A stretch of DNA of 64,000 nt from an uncultured Oribacterium sp. (GCA_937927445.1 CALAOB010000084.1:44535-108534), one strand, 5' to 3'. Counted from the stretch's first letter, positions 9,159 through 18,615 are shown. Translations and numbers: made by a program. The notes: a model not told the origin generated them from the letters alone.

Positions 9159-10710
9159 CGGTGAGGAAGCAGCCGAGGAGCACGAGCGCATCCATCAGCA
9201 TCATCACGCTGAGCAGCAGTGCATCGAGGTCGATGCCGACGCGGCCGATCGCCCGCAGGCGATGGAGGCGTGGTGTACGAAACGCCAGCAGCAGAACCGG
9301 AAGGAACGGCAGAAAATAGCGTCCCTGCACACCCAGGATATAGAAGGTGTCCGCCGGTGTATAGGCGAGCAGCATGCTGACCATCAGGATGACGCCGAGC
9401 AGCAGGAACACGAAGACCATCCAGATTCGACGCGGGATCGTCAGTGCCGGTTCCTCCCGGCGTCCGGTGATGGCCAGCAGCAGTGTACCTGTCCAGAAGA
9501 GTACAAGCATCGGCATCGGTGTCGCCAGTCCCTGGTCGAAGGCACCGAGCCACATGCCGACGGTCGTCCCGAGGAACTGTCCGCCCAGAATCTGGAGCGT
9601 ATTCCGGATGATGCGGAACACGAGTGTTCGGTCATGGATGAGCTCGGCGAGGTCATGCAGCTTCACCGTGTTCACGTCGCCGGAAGAGGTGAATTCCGGT
9701 GCCTGTGTCACGCCGGAAGCATTGACATAACGGAGGACCTCCCGGAAATTCACGAGAAGGATGGAGCCGACGATCAGCGCCCCGATGAGAAGCACGGACA
9801 GGATCCACTTCGGCCACGGCTTCGTCCCCCACTTCCGGACCGGAATCAGGAGGCAGAGGAGGAAGAGCGTCGCGTAGATCATCTTGCACGGGGACAGCAG
9901 CAGCGCGAGGACGGAAAGCTCGATCACGTTTCTCCGCGTGATGCCGGCCGCCGGTTTCGCGAGGGCGAGGTCGAGGATCACGGCGATCAAGTTGAAGCTG
10001 AGTGCGATGATGTAGCTGTCGTAGCTGTAGCTGCCGGCGAGCTCGAGGGTCATCGGAAAGAGCGAGATCGCGAAAAAGAGTTCTTTCCCGATCGGCGTAC
10101 GGCGGACGGTCATCGCGCCGAGGGTCGTAAACAGAAGGAGATTCATGAAGCGGCCGAGCAGCACGAGGCCGATGGCGCTGAGCTTCAGAAGGCGAGCGAG
10201 GGTGATGCCGAGCGCCGGCAGGAGGTAGGCGCACGGGGTCGTCTTCACCGGCTGCTGCAGCGTGATGCTGGCCCCGGTCTCCGTCGCGCGGAAAAGGCCC
10301 TTCTCATGCATCGCTTCATACACCGAGCGGTCGAGGGTCTGTCCGAGGACCGTCGCTTTACACGGATCGTTGTCGCCCGGCCAGTTGACGAGGTACTCGT
10401 CCTCCTGGCGGATGCGGACGTGGCCGTCTTCATCCCGGACCGGCTGCCCCATGATCTGATTTGACAGCGCGTAGGCCCCGGTGAAGTGCAGGATCTCGTC
10501 CGGCGCGGAGAGCGGCGGAAGTGTGCACATGAAAACAAGCCCCATGGAGAACACCGCGATGAAGTAGATCTGGTGAAGCTTCCATCTCGATTTTTTAAAC
10601 AGGCAGAGGCAGGTCGCGATGATCACCAGCAGGGCGATGATCAGACCGACGAAACGGTAGATCAGGAACTGATCACCGGTGCCGATGAAACTCTGAAAAA
10701 GCTGCAACAT
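9142..10710 (-). CDS. DUF2142 family polytopic membrane protein
   Basis: 522 residues with about 12 hydrophobic helices. The segment PLSAPDEILHFTGAYALS, with an acidic pair and His in the first outer loop, is the hallmark of DUF2142 proteins, which are often found in rhamnan and O-antigen loci and resemble GT-C glycosyltransferases. The start at 10710 was chosen because AGAAGGA lies just before it; an upstream extension to 10767 would run into the palindrome. A role in glycan assembly on the outer face is inferred from the fold type and from its neighbours. Confidence 0.8.
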   Translation of the reverse strand: MLQLFQSFIGTGDQFLIYRFVGLIIALLVIIATCLCLFKKSRWKLHQIYFIAVFSMGLVFMCTLPPLSAPDEILHFTGAYALSNQIMGQPVRDEDGHVRIRQEDEYLVNWPGDNDPCKATVLGQTLDRSVYEAMHEKGLFRATETGASITLQQPVKTTPCAYLLPALGITLARLLKLSAIGLVLLGRFMNLLLFTTLGAMTVRRTPIGKELFFAISLFPMTLELAGSYSYDSYIIALSFNLIAVILDLALAKPAAGITRRNVIELSVLALLLSPCKMIYATLFLLCLLIPVRKWGTKPWPKWILSVLLIGALIVGSILLVNFREVLRYVNASGVTQAPEFTSSGDVNTVKLHDLAELIHDRTLVFRIIRNTLQILGGQFLGTTVGMWLGAFDQGLATPMPMLVLFWTGTLLLAITGRREEPALTIPRRIWMVFVFLLLGVILMVSMLLAYTPADTFYILGVQGRYFLPFLPVLLLAFRTPRLHRLRAIGRVGIDLDALLLSVMMLMDALVLLGCFLTVVQRA

Positions 10711-10738
10711 ATAAGTCCTTCTTAAATTATTCTCGGAC

Positions 10739-10899
10739 GGAAACCGGAGATGCAGCCCGCTACTCACTTAGTTCAAAGTACAGAACCCGTCGAAGTGTCC
10801 GTGGCTGCCATCACAGGCAAGCCTGTATGTCAGTCACGGACACTTCGGCAGAACCTGTTCTTTGAATGCGCAATTAAGCGGGCTGCATCTCCGGTTTCC
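10739..10899. repeat. Long palindromic element, family 1, copy A
   Basis: Outer arms 10739-10761 and 10877-10899 are a perfect 23-bp inverted repeat (starting GGAAACCGGAG). Inside is a 95-nt core, 10772-10866, that folds symmetrically with TTCAAAG at one end and CTTTGAA at the other. The central segment CTGCCATCACAGGCAAGCC and its continuation TGTATGTCAG are conserved in copy B at 46571-46827, while the stems differ by paired substitutions. It lies between the divergent DUF2142 and acyltransferase genes, upstream of both, so a terminator role is unlikely here. Confidence 0.85.
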
Positions 10900-11002
10900 T
10901 GTGTGTGACAACATTTATAAACGAAGTCATTTTACTATATATTGCGCATTCAGGCAATTTTTACTACATTAATGATAATGACTATAGAAATGGAAAAGAA
11001 AA

Positions 11003-12280
11003 ATGGGAACTTCCTCGAAGCGTTTATACTATCTTGATTCTTTGAAATATGTTTTCTGTCTGATGATTTTCTGGGCGCATCTGGCGGGGGTGTTCTGGAC
11101 GTTGTGTGATCCGCGGCCGGAGCTTCGGCGGGAGCTGCAGTTACTGTTTACATATCCGCTGTCGGTGCTGGTGGATTCGAGTCTCGCGCTGTATGGTTTC
11201 TGCATCCTGTCCGGTTATCTTGCGTCCTTCAAGCGGACGACAGCGCGGAATCTGCTGCCACAGCTGCTGGCGCGCTATCTTCGCTTCGTGGTTCCGTTTT
11301 TCTTCATCAATCTCGTCGCGTTTCTCCTATACTATACCGTGGGCTACCCGACGGCGAAGGCGTCTGCACTGCTGCACAACGCCTGGCTCGCGACCTATTA
11401 CACGCATGCACCGACCATCCCGGAGCTGCTCCGCGCCACCTTCACCCTGAACGGGGATCTGAACGGTCCGCTCTGGATGATGAAGTACATCCTGCTCGGC
11501 ACCTGCATCATTTATATATACAATGCGATCGAGGGCTCACTTCAGCTGCGTATACATGGCGCACAGCATAGCGGCACCACTCCTGCCCAGGATGCCAATG
11601 CAGGCGACCGGAACGTCGTAACCGGAGACGTCTGCGCCCGTGCCGGGCAGCTGCCGCTCCGCCTGTTCCAGTTCGGCTGCCTTGTGGTCTTCGTATACAG
11701 CTTTTTCCATCTGCCGGAGCCGAACTTCTTCCATGTGCATCTCGTCCTGTTGGGCGTGCTTCTTCGAAAGCTGGATGATGCACTGAAGGCGTGGCTTACG
11801 CAGCACGAAAAGAGCGGACACCCGCTGCTCCGCTTCTTCTTTCTGCTGCTCGTGCTGCTTCCGATTGCACTGGATGCCGGTGGATTGCAGCGCGTGCTGT
11901 ATCCGTTTTTCCGTGCACACTGTCCGGCGATCGCCCCGGTGTTTATCTGGAACGCTTACTGGGTCATGCTCTTCAGCTTCAGCCTCATCGTCGGCGTCAT
12001 GAACTGCCCGCCGCTCCAGCGTGTACTCGAGTGGGCTCCGCTGAAGCGTGTCGCGCCGATGAACTTCGCGGTATACCTCGTACACTTCCCGCTCATCGCG
12101 AGTCTGTCACTCCATCTCTACCTCCGTCTCGTGAATCGCATCTCCTACTCGAAGGTGTTCGTGATCCTCACGGTGGTAAGCTTCGCAGCCCTCTTCCTCA
12201 CATCCTGGCTCTATGAGCAGAGCATAGGGAAGCTTCAGGATAAAATCGTAAAAAAAATCACCGCGCGCCTCGCAAAGTGA
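11003..12280 (+). CDS. Acyltransferase family 3 (OafA/YrhL-like) membrane protein
   Basis: 425 residues with about ten membrane helices. The N-terminal RLYYLDSLKYVFCLMIFWAH carries the spaced Arg/Asp/His pattern of acyltransferase-3 proteins, which O-acetylate surface glycans or peptidoglycan. It ends with a basic tail after the last helix. The ribosome site is weak (GGAAAAG). A possible promoter, TTTACT-17-TATAGA at 10960-10988, would give a leader of under 10 nt. It precedes the AEC transporter by 18 nt and probably shares its transcript. Confidence 0.82.
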   Translation: MGTSSKRLYYLDSLKYVFCLMIFWAHLAGVFWTLCDPRPELRRELQLLFTYPLSVLVDSSLALYGFCILSGYLASFKRTTARNLLPQLLARYLRFVVPFFFINLVAFLLYYTVGYPTAKASALLHNAWLATYYTHAPTIPELLRATFTLNGDLNGPLWMMKYILLGTCIIYIYNAIEGSLQLRIHGAQHSGTTPAQDANAGDRNVVTGDVCARAGQLPLRLFQFGCLVVFVYSFFHLPEPNFFHVHLVLLGVLLRKLDDALKAWLTQHEKSGHPLLRFFFLLLVLLPIALDAGGLQRVLYPFFRAHCPAIAPVFIWNAYWVMLFSFSLIVGVMNCPPLQRVLEWAPLKRVAPMNFAVYLVHFPLIASLSLHLYLRLVNRISYSKVFVILTVVSFAALFLTSWLYEQSIGKLQDKIVKKITARLAK

Positions 12281-12298
12281 CCGGAAAGGAAACATATC

Positions 12299-13231
12299 AT
12301 GCAGATCAGTCTATTACTTGCGCTTCAGATTCTGAAGCTGTTTGCCATCATGCTGATGGGCTACGCCATCGTGAAGCTCGGTCTTTTAAAGGCCTCCGAC
12401 AGTAAAGCGCTGTCGGTCGTGCTCGTCTATCTCATCATGCCCTGTGTCATCATCAACGCCTTCCAGGTGGAGGCAACGCCAGAGGTGCAAAAAGGTCTGG
12501 CACTGGCCTGTGTAGCCGCTGTAGCCGTTCATATCCTGTTTCTCATCATCACGATCCCACTGCGGAAGCTGCTGCACCTGAACGCCATCGAGCAGGCGAG
12601 CTGTATCTATCCGAACGCCGGCATCCTCGTCATCCCACTGGTGCAGGTGCTCCTCGGGCAGGAGTACGTCATCTACTGCAGTGCCTTCGTGGCGATCCAG
12701 CTCATCCTCCTCTGGAGCCATGGCAAGTTCCTGCTCTGTGAGGAAAAGAAAATCGACTGGAAAAAGGTGCTGCTGAACGTAAACATCCTCTCGATCCTCG
12801 TCGGTGTCATCCTCTTCCTTCTGCACATCGAGCTGCCGGGCAGTGTCCAGGATGTCCTCGTGATGATGAACAACATGATCGGCCCGACCGGCATGATCCT
12901 CGCCGGCATGGCTATCGCCGAAACGCCACTGAAGCGCATCGTACTGACACGGCACAACTATGTGACCGTCGTGCTGCGCCTCATGGTTTATCCGCTCCTC
13001 ACACTGCTTCTTATGAAGCCGTTCCTCGATCTCGCGCAGATACCACATGCCGACGCCATCCTGCTCACCGTCTTCCTGCCGTCCATCACACCGGCCTGTG
13101 CCACCATCACCTCGATGGCTCAGCTGTATGACCGCGACGCCGCTTACGCAAGCTCGCTCTACGTCCTCACGACACTGCTCTCGATCTTCACCATGCCGTG
13201 CATGGTCTTCTTATATGAAACGCTCATCTGA
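12299..13231 (+). CDS. AEC family (auxin efflux carrier-like) transporter
   Basis: 310 residues with about ten helices in two halves, fitting the AEC/malonate-malate permease fold. The typical N-terminus (LQILKLFAIMLMGYAIVKLGLL) and PNAGILVIPLVQ in helix 4 are visible. Such carriers move organic anions such as malate, but the substrate cannot be deduced. GGAAAGGAAA precedes the ATG. The last codons and the stop (13211-13235) recur in diverged form at 19627-19651, on the far side of the adjacent catabolic island, so the 3' end of this gene looks like the island's insertion target. Confidence 0.85.
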   Translation: MQISLLLALQILKLFAIMLMGYAIVKLGLLKASDSKALSVVLVYLIMPCVIINAFQVEATPEVQKGLALACVAAVAVHILFLIITIPLRKLLHLNAIEQASCIYPNAGILVIPLVQVLLGQEYVIYCSAFVAIQLILLWSHGKFLLCEEKKIDWKKVLLNVNILSILVGVILFLLHIELPGSVQDVLVMMNNMIGPTGMILAGMAIAETPLKRIVLTRHNYVTVVLRLMVYPLLTLLLMKPFLDLAQIPHADAILLTVFLPSITPACATITSMAQLYDRDAAYASSLYVLTTLLSIFTMPCMVFLYETLI

Positions 13232-13235
13232 GCCG
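13211..13235 (+). repeat. Left flanking direct repeat of the catabolic island
   Basis: This 25-bp segment covers the last codons and TGA of the AEC transporter gene. It matches 19627-19651 at 22 of 25 positions in the same orientation (shared end TCTGAGCCG). The three differences are transitions. The two copies bracket the aconitase/PrpF/MatC/LysR genes. Confidence 0.65.
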
Positions 13236-13351
13236 TAACAGTTCAGACACCCTAGATCAGATGGATCTATCCAATCCAAGGCAATTTTGAAATTACTGGA
13301 TATGTTTTCCGCCCGGAATAGTCGACGGTGTGAAATAAAAATGATGTCATG

Positions 13352-13383
13352 AAAAAACGCCTCACCGTAGTGGGGCGTTTTTT
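13352..13383. terminator. Bidirectional intrinsic terminator
   Basis: An A6 run, a stem pairing ACGCCTCAC with GTGGGGCGT (one G-T pair) around a CGTA loop, and a T6 run. It reads as a terminator on both strands. It lies 120 nt after the AEC stop and 111 nt after the aconitase 3' end. Confidence 0.85.
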
Positions 13384-13494
13384 ATATAGAGATCAGGCCA
13401 ATGTCTCCGACGGGAGCTCATCATGCCTTCTTCACGATTCTCTCGAAATCCGATGCCGATTGACAAAGGACGGCAGGGACGAGAACCGGTAAAA

Positions 13495-13881
13495 TTAAGC
13501 CTGCTTTTTCTTGCGGTTGTAGTTAATCAGGCTGCCGCAGCGGATAATCTCCTTTTCCTCGTCTGTCAGCGGCTCAATGGCGAGGGCGATGGGCCTGATG
13601 GTCTCGCCCATGACATAGGCGGAGATATGGTTCATATCGCCTTCCAGCGCGGCACGGATGTTCGGGACGAAGATGTAATCGTCGTCAGCAAAGGCTTCCT
13701 CGTCACGGGTGACGAATGGTACCATGCCCCAGTTGATGCAGTTGGAGCGATAGCGCTTGGTGGCGTACTCCCTGGTGATGTTTGCGCCGCCCAGCAGCAC
13801 ACGCTGGCAGGAAGCCGCCTGTTCCCGGGCGGAGCCGTCGCCTGGCTTCACGGCGTAAATGGTGCTGGACAGGTCGACACT
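13495..13881 (-). pseudogene. C-terminal (swivel) part of the aconitase-family gene, cut off by an in-frame TAG
   Basis: This frame continues the aconitase gene directly after the TAG at 13882-13884, with no shift, for 128 codons. It carries the expected C-terminal aconitase swivel sequence: VKPGDGSAREQAASCQRV, then ATKRYRSNCINWGMVPF. The N-terminal ten codons before the GTG at 13851 (SVDLSSTIYA) also look like genuine aconitase sequence, so this is one gene interrupted by a single nonsense codon, not two genes. A separate polypeptide starting at GTG 13851 would be 118 residues. Without readthrough the enzyme loses the domain that closes over the substrate. Confidence 0.8.
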
Positions 13882-15834
13882 CTAGTCAGAGACCGTCTCG
13901 AAGCCGGAGATGGTGCGTACCTGCTCCAGAATCACCTGAACCTCGGTTGGGCAGGTACCGGCCTTGCGCGCCTGTTCGTTCGCCATGACCGCCTTAGCCT
14001 TGGCAACGTAACCAGGAACACGGCGGCTCAGGGTGAACTCCGCGAGACCCATAGGGTTGGAGCGGAAGGAGCCGGTTTCACCGGATGGAATCAGCTCGTC
14101 GGTGGTGGTGACAGGATCGGTGATGTAGGCGCAGACCTTCAGCAGCATATGTTCGTTCAGCGCAGGCATCTCTGGCCAGTCCTTGATGTTCGGACCACAG
14201 ACCAGCTTCTCGTTCAGCTTGCCCCTACCGAAGCCCTGGTAAACCCGGTGCTCATAAGCAGTAGAATCGAAGTCAAATTCAGGGCAGTCAAACGTGTAGC
14301 CTACCTCATCGGCGGCGGTGATGCGACCACCGTTGGCGGCGGATACGGCAATAGAACGGGCATCCATCAGGGCGACGGAGGAAATCTGACCGTTGCCAGG
14401 CTTGGAGCCTTCCCGGTTCGGGAAGTTGCGGGTGGTGTGCCGGATGGCAAGCTGACCATGGGCTGGGGTATCGCCTGCGCCAAAGCATGGGCCGCAGAAA
14501 GCTGTCCGCACGGTGGCGCCTGCGGCAATCAACTTCTCGATAGCACCCTTGCGCAGCAGATCCATCATAACTGCCTGAGAGCTTGGGTATACGCCCAGAG
14601 CGAAGACATCGGTGCCGGTGCTCTTGCCGTTCAGCAGATAAGCAGCCTCCATAATATTGGAATAAGTGCCGCCGGCGCAGCCGGCGATGGTTCCCTGATC
14701 GGCGTACAGCGCGCCGTCATGCACCTTTTCCCACAGATTCAGGTGGAGGTCAGGGTTCTTAATCAGCTTCTTGCAGTCCTCCTCCACCATGTGGAGAATG
14801 TCGTTCATATTGGCATTCAGTTCTCGGATTTCAAAGCCGTTGCTAGGATGGAAAGGCAGGGCGATCATGCTGTGGATGGTGGAAAGGTCGATGTAGATGC
14901 AGCCGTCGTAGTAAGCAACATTCCCTGGATTCAGCTCCTGATAGTCATCGCCCCGACCGTGACGGGTCAGGTAGGTTTTGGTATCTTCGTCCGTGCGCCA
15001 GATGGAGGACAGGCAGGTGGTCTCGGTGGTCATCACATCGATGCCGTTGCGGTAGTCGGTGGACATGGAGGAAACGCCCGGACCCACGAACTCCATAACC
15101 TTATTCTTCACATAGCCGTTTTTGAACACAGCGGATACGATGGCGATGGCGATATCCTGAGGGCCAATGCCAGGGCGAGGCTTGCCGTCCAGGTACACGC
15201 AGACTACTTCCGGGTACTTGCTGTCCCAGGTCTGCTCAAGAATCTGCTTGACCAGCTCGCCGCCGCCTTCGCCCACAGCCATGGTGCCCAACGCGCCGTA
15301 GCGGGTGTGAGAGTCGGAGCCCAGAATCATCTTGCCGCCACCGGCCACGGCTTCGCGCATATACTGATGAATCACGCCCATGTGCGGTGGCAGGTAGATA
15401 CCGCCGAATTTCTTACAGGCAGTCAGACCGAATAGATGGTCATCCTCGTTGATGGTGCCGCCCACGGCGCACAGGCTGTTGTGACAGCAGGTCAGCACAT
15501 AGGGCAGTGGGAACTTGTCGAGACCCGAAGCCCGGGCGGTCTGGATGATGCCCACGTAGGTCAGGTCATGACTGGTGATAGCATCAAACCTGATTTTCAG
15601 ATTGTCGGGATCGTCGCTTACGTTGTGGGACTGGAGGATGCCGTAGGTGATGGTGCTTTTCTTCGCGTCTTCCTTCGTGACATTCACCTGTCCCTGCGCT
15701 TCCTTTTCGAGAACCAGGGTCTTGCCGTTCAGTAGATACACGCCGGAATCGTACAGTGTTACCATAATTGCTGCTCCTTTGTTCAAATATCCAGCGATTC
15801 GCTCCGCCGGTGTTTTTTCTTGCGCAATCATCAT
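13882..15834 (-). CDS. Aconitase-family hydratase, N-terminal 650 residues, ending at a premature TAG
   Basis: The start at 15834 has GGGGGAA just upstream; an earlier ATG at 15873 lacks a site. The 4Fe-4S ligands of the family are in place (Cys386 in GCAGG, Cys447 and Cys450 in FCGPCFG, numbering from this start), and so is the DSHT motif at 174-177. The catalytic core is therefore intact, but TAG at 13882-13884 ends the frame before the swivel domain, which continues in frame at 13495-13881 (779 codons together). It is transcribed divergently from prpF-like and matC-like genes and may hydrate aconitate or a related tricarboxylate. Its proline codons include CCA and CCC, unlike the CCG-only neighbours, supporting acquisition from another lineage. 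Alternatives are a recent pseudogene, an assembly error or readthrough. Confidence 0.85.
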   Translation of the reverse strand: MMIAQEKTPAERIAGYLNKGAAIMVTLYDSGVYLLNGKTLVLEKEAQGQVNVTKEDAKKSTITYGILQSHNVSDDPDNLKIRFDAITSHDLTYVGIIQTARASGLDKFPLPYVLTCCHNSLCAVGGTINEDDHLFGLTACKKFGGIYLPPHMGVIHQYMREAVAGGGKMILGSDSHTRYGALGTMAVGEGGGELVKQILEQTWDSKYPEVVCVYLDGKPRPGIGPQDIAIAIVSAVFKNGYVKNKVMEFVGPGVSSMSTDYRNGIDVMTTETTCLSSIWRTDEDTKTYLTRHGRGDDYQELNPGNVAYYDGCIYIDLSTIHSMIALPFHPSNGFEIRELNANMNDILHMVEEDCKKLIKNPDLHLNLWEKVHDGALYADQGTIAGCAGGTYSNIMEAAYLLNGKSTGTDVFALGVYPSSQAVMMDLLRKGAIEKLIAAGATVRTAFCGPCFGAGDTPAHGQLAIRHTTRNFPNREGSKPGNGQISSVALMDARSIAVSAANGGRITAADEVGYTFDCPEFDFDSTAYEHRVYQGFGRGKLNEKLVCGPNIKDWPEMPALNEHMLLKVCAYITDPVTTTDELIPSGETGSFRSNPMGLAEFTLSRRVPGYVAKAKAVMANEQARKAGTCPTEVQVILEQVRTISGFETVSD

Positions 15835-16142
15835 AACATTCCCCCATATGGAACGAAAATTCATAATTTCCATTTTAACTATTCATTACAAGAATAGTGC
15901 AAACTGTCTGATTCTTGTGCAATCTGCTCAAATTCTGGCGCTGTTTGTCTGGAGAAATCTGTCTGATTTGTAGGAAATGTGAATTTCTTTCTGAGAAAAC
16001 AATTCTGGTTTCAATTTTTGAAATTTTCATTCCCAATAGCTATTGTTTTGATGGAAAACATGATTTTTACAAATAGTTTCTTGCGCGCTATAGTGATCTC
16101 AGGCAAAAACGAAACAGAAACATAACAAAGGAGGCCATTACA
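15835..16142. promoter_or_regulatory. Divergent control region of the catabolic island
   Basis: An AT-rich 308-bp intergenic stretch between the aconitase and prpF-like genes. On the plus strand TTTACA (16067-16072) and TATAGT (about 16089-16094) are spaced 16-17 nt and drive the prpF-like gene. An AAAGGAGG ribosome site is at 16127-16134. The centre holds T-N11-A type and inverted repeats (for example CAATAGCTATTG near 16035-16046) that suit a LysR regulator. The LysR gene at 18620-19528 is the likely binding protein; this is inferred from layout. Confidence 0.6.
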
Positions 16143-17282
16143 ATGAACAACGTGAAACGCACCCTTCCCGTCTCCATTCTTCGGGGCGGCACCAGCAAGG
16201 GCGTATACATTATGGAAAAGGATCTTCCCAAGGACCAGGCCCTCTGGGAGCCGCTGCTACTGAAGCTGATGGGTAGCCCGGACAAGAAACAGATCAACGG
16301 TCTGGGCGGCGCACAGTCTGTCACCAGCAAGGTAGCCATCATTAAAAAGTCCGATCGTCTCGACGCGGATGTGGATTACACCTTCGCCCAGGTCAGCGTG
16401 GACAAGCCCCTGGTGAGCTACAAAGGTAACTGCGGAAACATTTCCTCTGGCGTCGGTCCCTTCGCCATTGAGAAGGGGCTGATCGAGGCAAAGGAGGGGA
16501 TCACCTCCGTTCGCATCTACAATACCAATACGGAAAAGATCATCGTTGCCGACGTCCAGACCCAAAACGGTCAGGTAGTCTACGACGGCGACTTCGCCAT
16601 CGCCGGTGTTCCCGGAACCGCCAGCCCTAGTAAGCTGAAATTCCTGGAGCCTGCAGGCACCCTTGGCCACGGGCTGCTGCCCACCGGAAATGCAGTTGAC
16701 ATTCTGGCGGTTCCAGGTTATGGGAAAGTAGAAGTATCCATCGTGGATGCCGCCAATCCGCTGGTGTTCGTCAAGGCAAAGGATTTGGGACTCACTGGCC
16801 GGGAAAATCCTGAGGAACTGAATGCCAACGCTGAAAAGCTGGATCTACTGGAAGCCGTCCGTGGCTTGGCTGCAGTGAAGCTTGGCTTGATTGAGGATTA
16901 CACCCGCTCTGCCTGGGAAACACCGGGCATTCCGAAGATGACCTTTGTTGGCGAAGCGGAGGATTATGTCACTGCCGAGGGCGTTTGCATCGAAAAAAGC
17001 GCTGTTGACCTGCTCTCCCGGATGATGTCCATGCAGAAGGCTCACCCAAGCTATGCCATGACCGGCGCCATGTGCACCGCCGCCGCGGCAGTTGTTCCCG
17101 GCAGTGTGGTCAATCAGGTGCTGGCGCACGACACCGACACCCAGTTTATTCGCATCGGACACCCGAGCGGCATTCTGGAATGCGGTGTGGACTTTGAAGA
17201 AAACGGCGTTTGCCCCGTGATTATTGACACCTTCGGTTTCCGTACCGCGAACCTGCTGCTGGACGGAACTGCCTACATCTAA
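16143..17282 (+). CDS. PrpF/4-oxalomesaconate tautomerase-family isomerase
   Basis: 379 residues. The N-terminus VSILRGGTSKGVYIMEKDLP is the signature start of PrpF-like proteins (RGGTSKG), followed by GLGGAQSVTSKVAII and GNCGNISSGVGPFAIEKGL. The family has a diaminopimelate-epimerase fold and shifts double bonds in aconitate-type tricarboxylates: PrpF acts on 2-methylaconitate, GalD on 4-oxalomesaconate. Next to an aconitase-family enzyme the likely job is to isomerise trans- to cis-aconitate or a similar substrate. It shares the layout of E. coli ybhH. The matC-like gene follows after 19 nt on the same transcript. Confidence 0.9.
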   Translation: MNNVKRTLPVSILRGGTSKGVYIMEKDLPKDQALWEPLLLKLMGSPDKKQINGLGGAQSVTSKVAIIKKSDRLDADVDYTFAQVSVDKPLVSYKGNCGNISSGVGPFAIEKGLIEAKEGITSVRIYNTNTEKIIVADVQTQNGQVVYDGDFAIAGVPGTASPSKLKFLEPAGTLGHGLLPTGNAVDILAVPGYGKVEVSIVDAANPLVFVKAKDLGLTGRENPEELNANAEKLDLLEAVRGLAAVKLGLIEDYTRSAWETPGIPKMTFVGEAEDYVTAEGVCIEKSAVDLLSRMMSMQKAHPSYAMTGAMCTAAAAVVPGSVVNQVLAHDTDTQFIRIGHPSGILECGVDFEENGVCPVIIDTFGFRTANLLLDGTAYI

Positions 17283-17301
17283 TCTACAAGGAGAAGAAAA
17301 G

Positions 17302-18567
17302 ATGGATTTTTCTGTTATCAGTCTCATTGTTCTGGTGGTCGTGGTCGCCATCGGCTTCATTAAAAAGGTTAACCTTGGTTTCTTGTCCTTGGGCGTTGCC
17401 TTCATTCTGGGTACCTGCGGCGGTATGAGCGCCAAGGAAATCGCCAACGGCTTCAGCGCGTCCATGTTCGTCACGCTGGTAGGTGTTACCTTCCTCTTCG
17501 GCATGGCCTCCGCCAACGGCACTCTGGAGCTGTTCTCCAAAAAGGTCGTGGCGCTCGTGGGCAAGAACACCGTCCTGATTCCTGTTCTGATGTTTTTCCT
17601 GTCCGCTTTTATCTCCGCCATCGGTCCTGGTCACATTGCCGCCGGCATCCTGATGACCACCTTCGCCATGTACCTGGCCTTTGAAATGGACATTAACCCT
17701 ATTGCAACTGCCCTGTTCGCTAAGCTGGGGGCCAACGCGGGCTGTGCTTCCCCCCTGTCTCTCACCGGCGTGCTGGCAAAAAGCCTAGGCGAGCCTCTGG
17801 GCTACACCGGCTTTGGTCTGCACCTGTTCCTGACCACTCTGATCTCGGGCTTTATCTTCACTCTGATTCTGTACGTCGGTTTCAAGAGCTACAAGGTCAA
17901 GGCGGACAATCCCCTGAAGCTGTCCGAGATTCCTAAGTTCAACAAAGAGCAGCTTTGCACCATCGCAGCCATCATCGTCATGGTCATCTGCTGCATCGGC
18001 TTCCAGCTGGACACCGGTCTGTTCGCCTTCGTCGCCGCCTCCGTGCTGATTCTGCTGGGTTGCGCCGATGAAAAGAAGGCCATCAAGAGCATCCCTTGGG
18101 GCACGCTGGTGTTCATCTGTGGCGTGGGCGCGCTCATTAACGTCATCAAGAAGCTAGGCGGCATTGATCTGATCTCCAACTTCCTGACCGGCCTTATGAC
18201 CGAAGGCACCGCCACGCCTATCCTCGCGGCTACCTCGGGCATCCTCAGCTGGGTCAGCTCCACCACTGGCGTGGTTATGCCTGCGCTGTTCCCTATTGCT
18301 GCCGATGTGGCTACCAAGTTCTCTGGTTCCGTCAACTTTGTGGAGCTGATCTCCGCCATCGTCGCCACCTCCTTCGCCGCCGCTATCAGCCCGCTGTCTA
18401 CCGGTGGTGCCATCATCATGTCGTCGTACTCCGCTGCTCGGGAGACCTCCAACGAGGAGATGAACAGGATGTTCAAGCAACTGTTCCTGCTGAGCGTCGC
18501 CAACGTGGCGGTGAACGTGCTGCTGAGCGTACTGGGCGTGTTCAACCTGTTCGGACTGTTCTATTAA
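17302..18567 (+). CDS. MatC/SLC13-type di- or tricarboxylate carrier
   Basis: 421 residues starting at 17302, with AAGGAGAAGAAAAG directly upstream. About eleven helices. The N-terminal half fits the MatC (malonate/dicarboxylate carrier) domain. The later SSTTGVVMPALFPIA and AAISPLSTGGAIIMSS repeat SST- and PLST-type motifs of the DASS/ion-transporter superfamily. It probably imports the tricarboxylate handled by the PrpF-like and aconitase-like enzymes. Position and family match E. coli ybhI. Proline codons are mixed (CCT, CCC, CCG), in contrast with native genes. Confidence 0.85.
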   Translation: MDFSVISLIVLVVVVAIGFIKKVNLGFLSLGVAFILGTCGGMSAKEIANGFSASMFVTLVGVTFLFGMASANGTLELFSKKVVALVGKNTVLIPVLMFFLSAFISAIGPGHIAAGILMTTFAMYLAFEMDINPIATALFAKLGANAGCASPLSLTGVLAKSLGEPLGYTGFGLHLFLTTLISGFIFTLILYVGFKSYKVKADNPLKLSEIPKFNKEQLCTIAAIIVMVICCIGFQLDTGLFAFVAASVLILLGCADEKKAIKSIPWGTLVFICGVGALINVIKKLGGIDLISNFLTGLMTEGTATPILAATSGILSWVSSTTGVVMPALFPIAADVATKFSGSVNFVELISAIVATSFAAAISPLSTGGAIIMSSYSAARETSNEEMNRMFKQLFLLSVANVAVNVLLSVLGVFNLFGLFY

Positions 18568-18584
18568 GCATCCATATACGAAAC

Positions 18585-18615
18585 AAAACGCACCGCCGAT
18601 CAGGCGGTGCGTTTT
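18585..18615. terminator. Bidirectional intrinsic terminator
   Basis: A perfect 13-bp stem (AAAACGCACCGCC pairing with GGCGGTGCGTTTT) around GATCA. It lies between the convergent matC-like and LysR genes and serves both. Confidence 0.9.

Noticed and set aside
8225..9553. Extension of the exporter permease frame upstream of 9040
   Set aside because: The upstream part overlaps the DUF2142 gene in another frame and reads as low-complexity noise. The conserved permease N-terminus starts at 9040.
13879..13887. TAG as a pyrrolysine codon
   Set aside because: No pyl genes or downstream PYLIS-like structure visible, and the position is not an active-site residue in the family. Kept only as a readthrough possibility.
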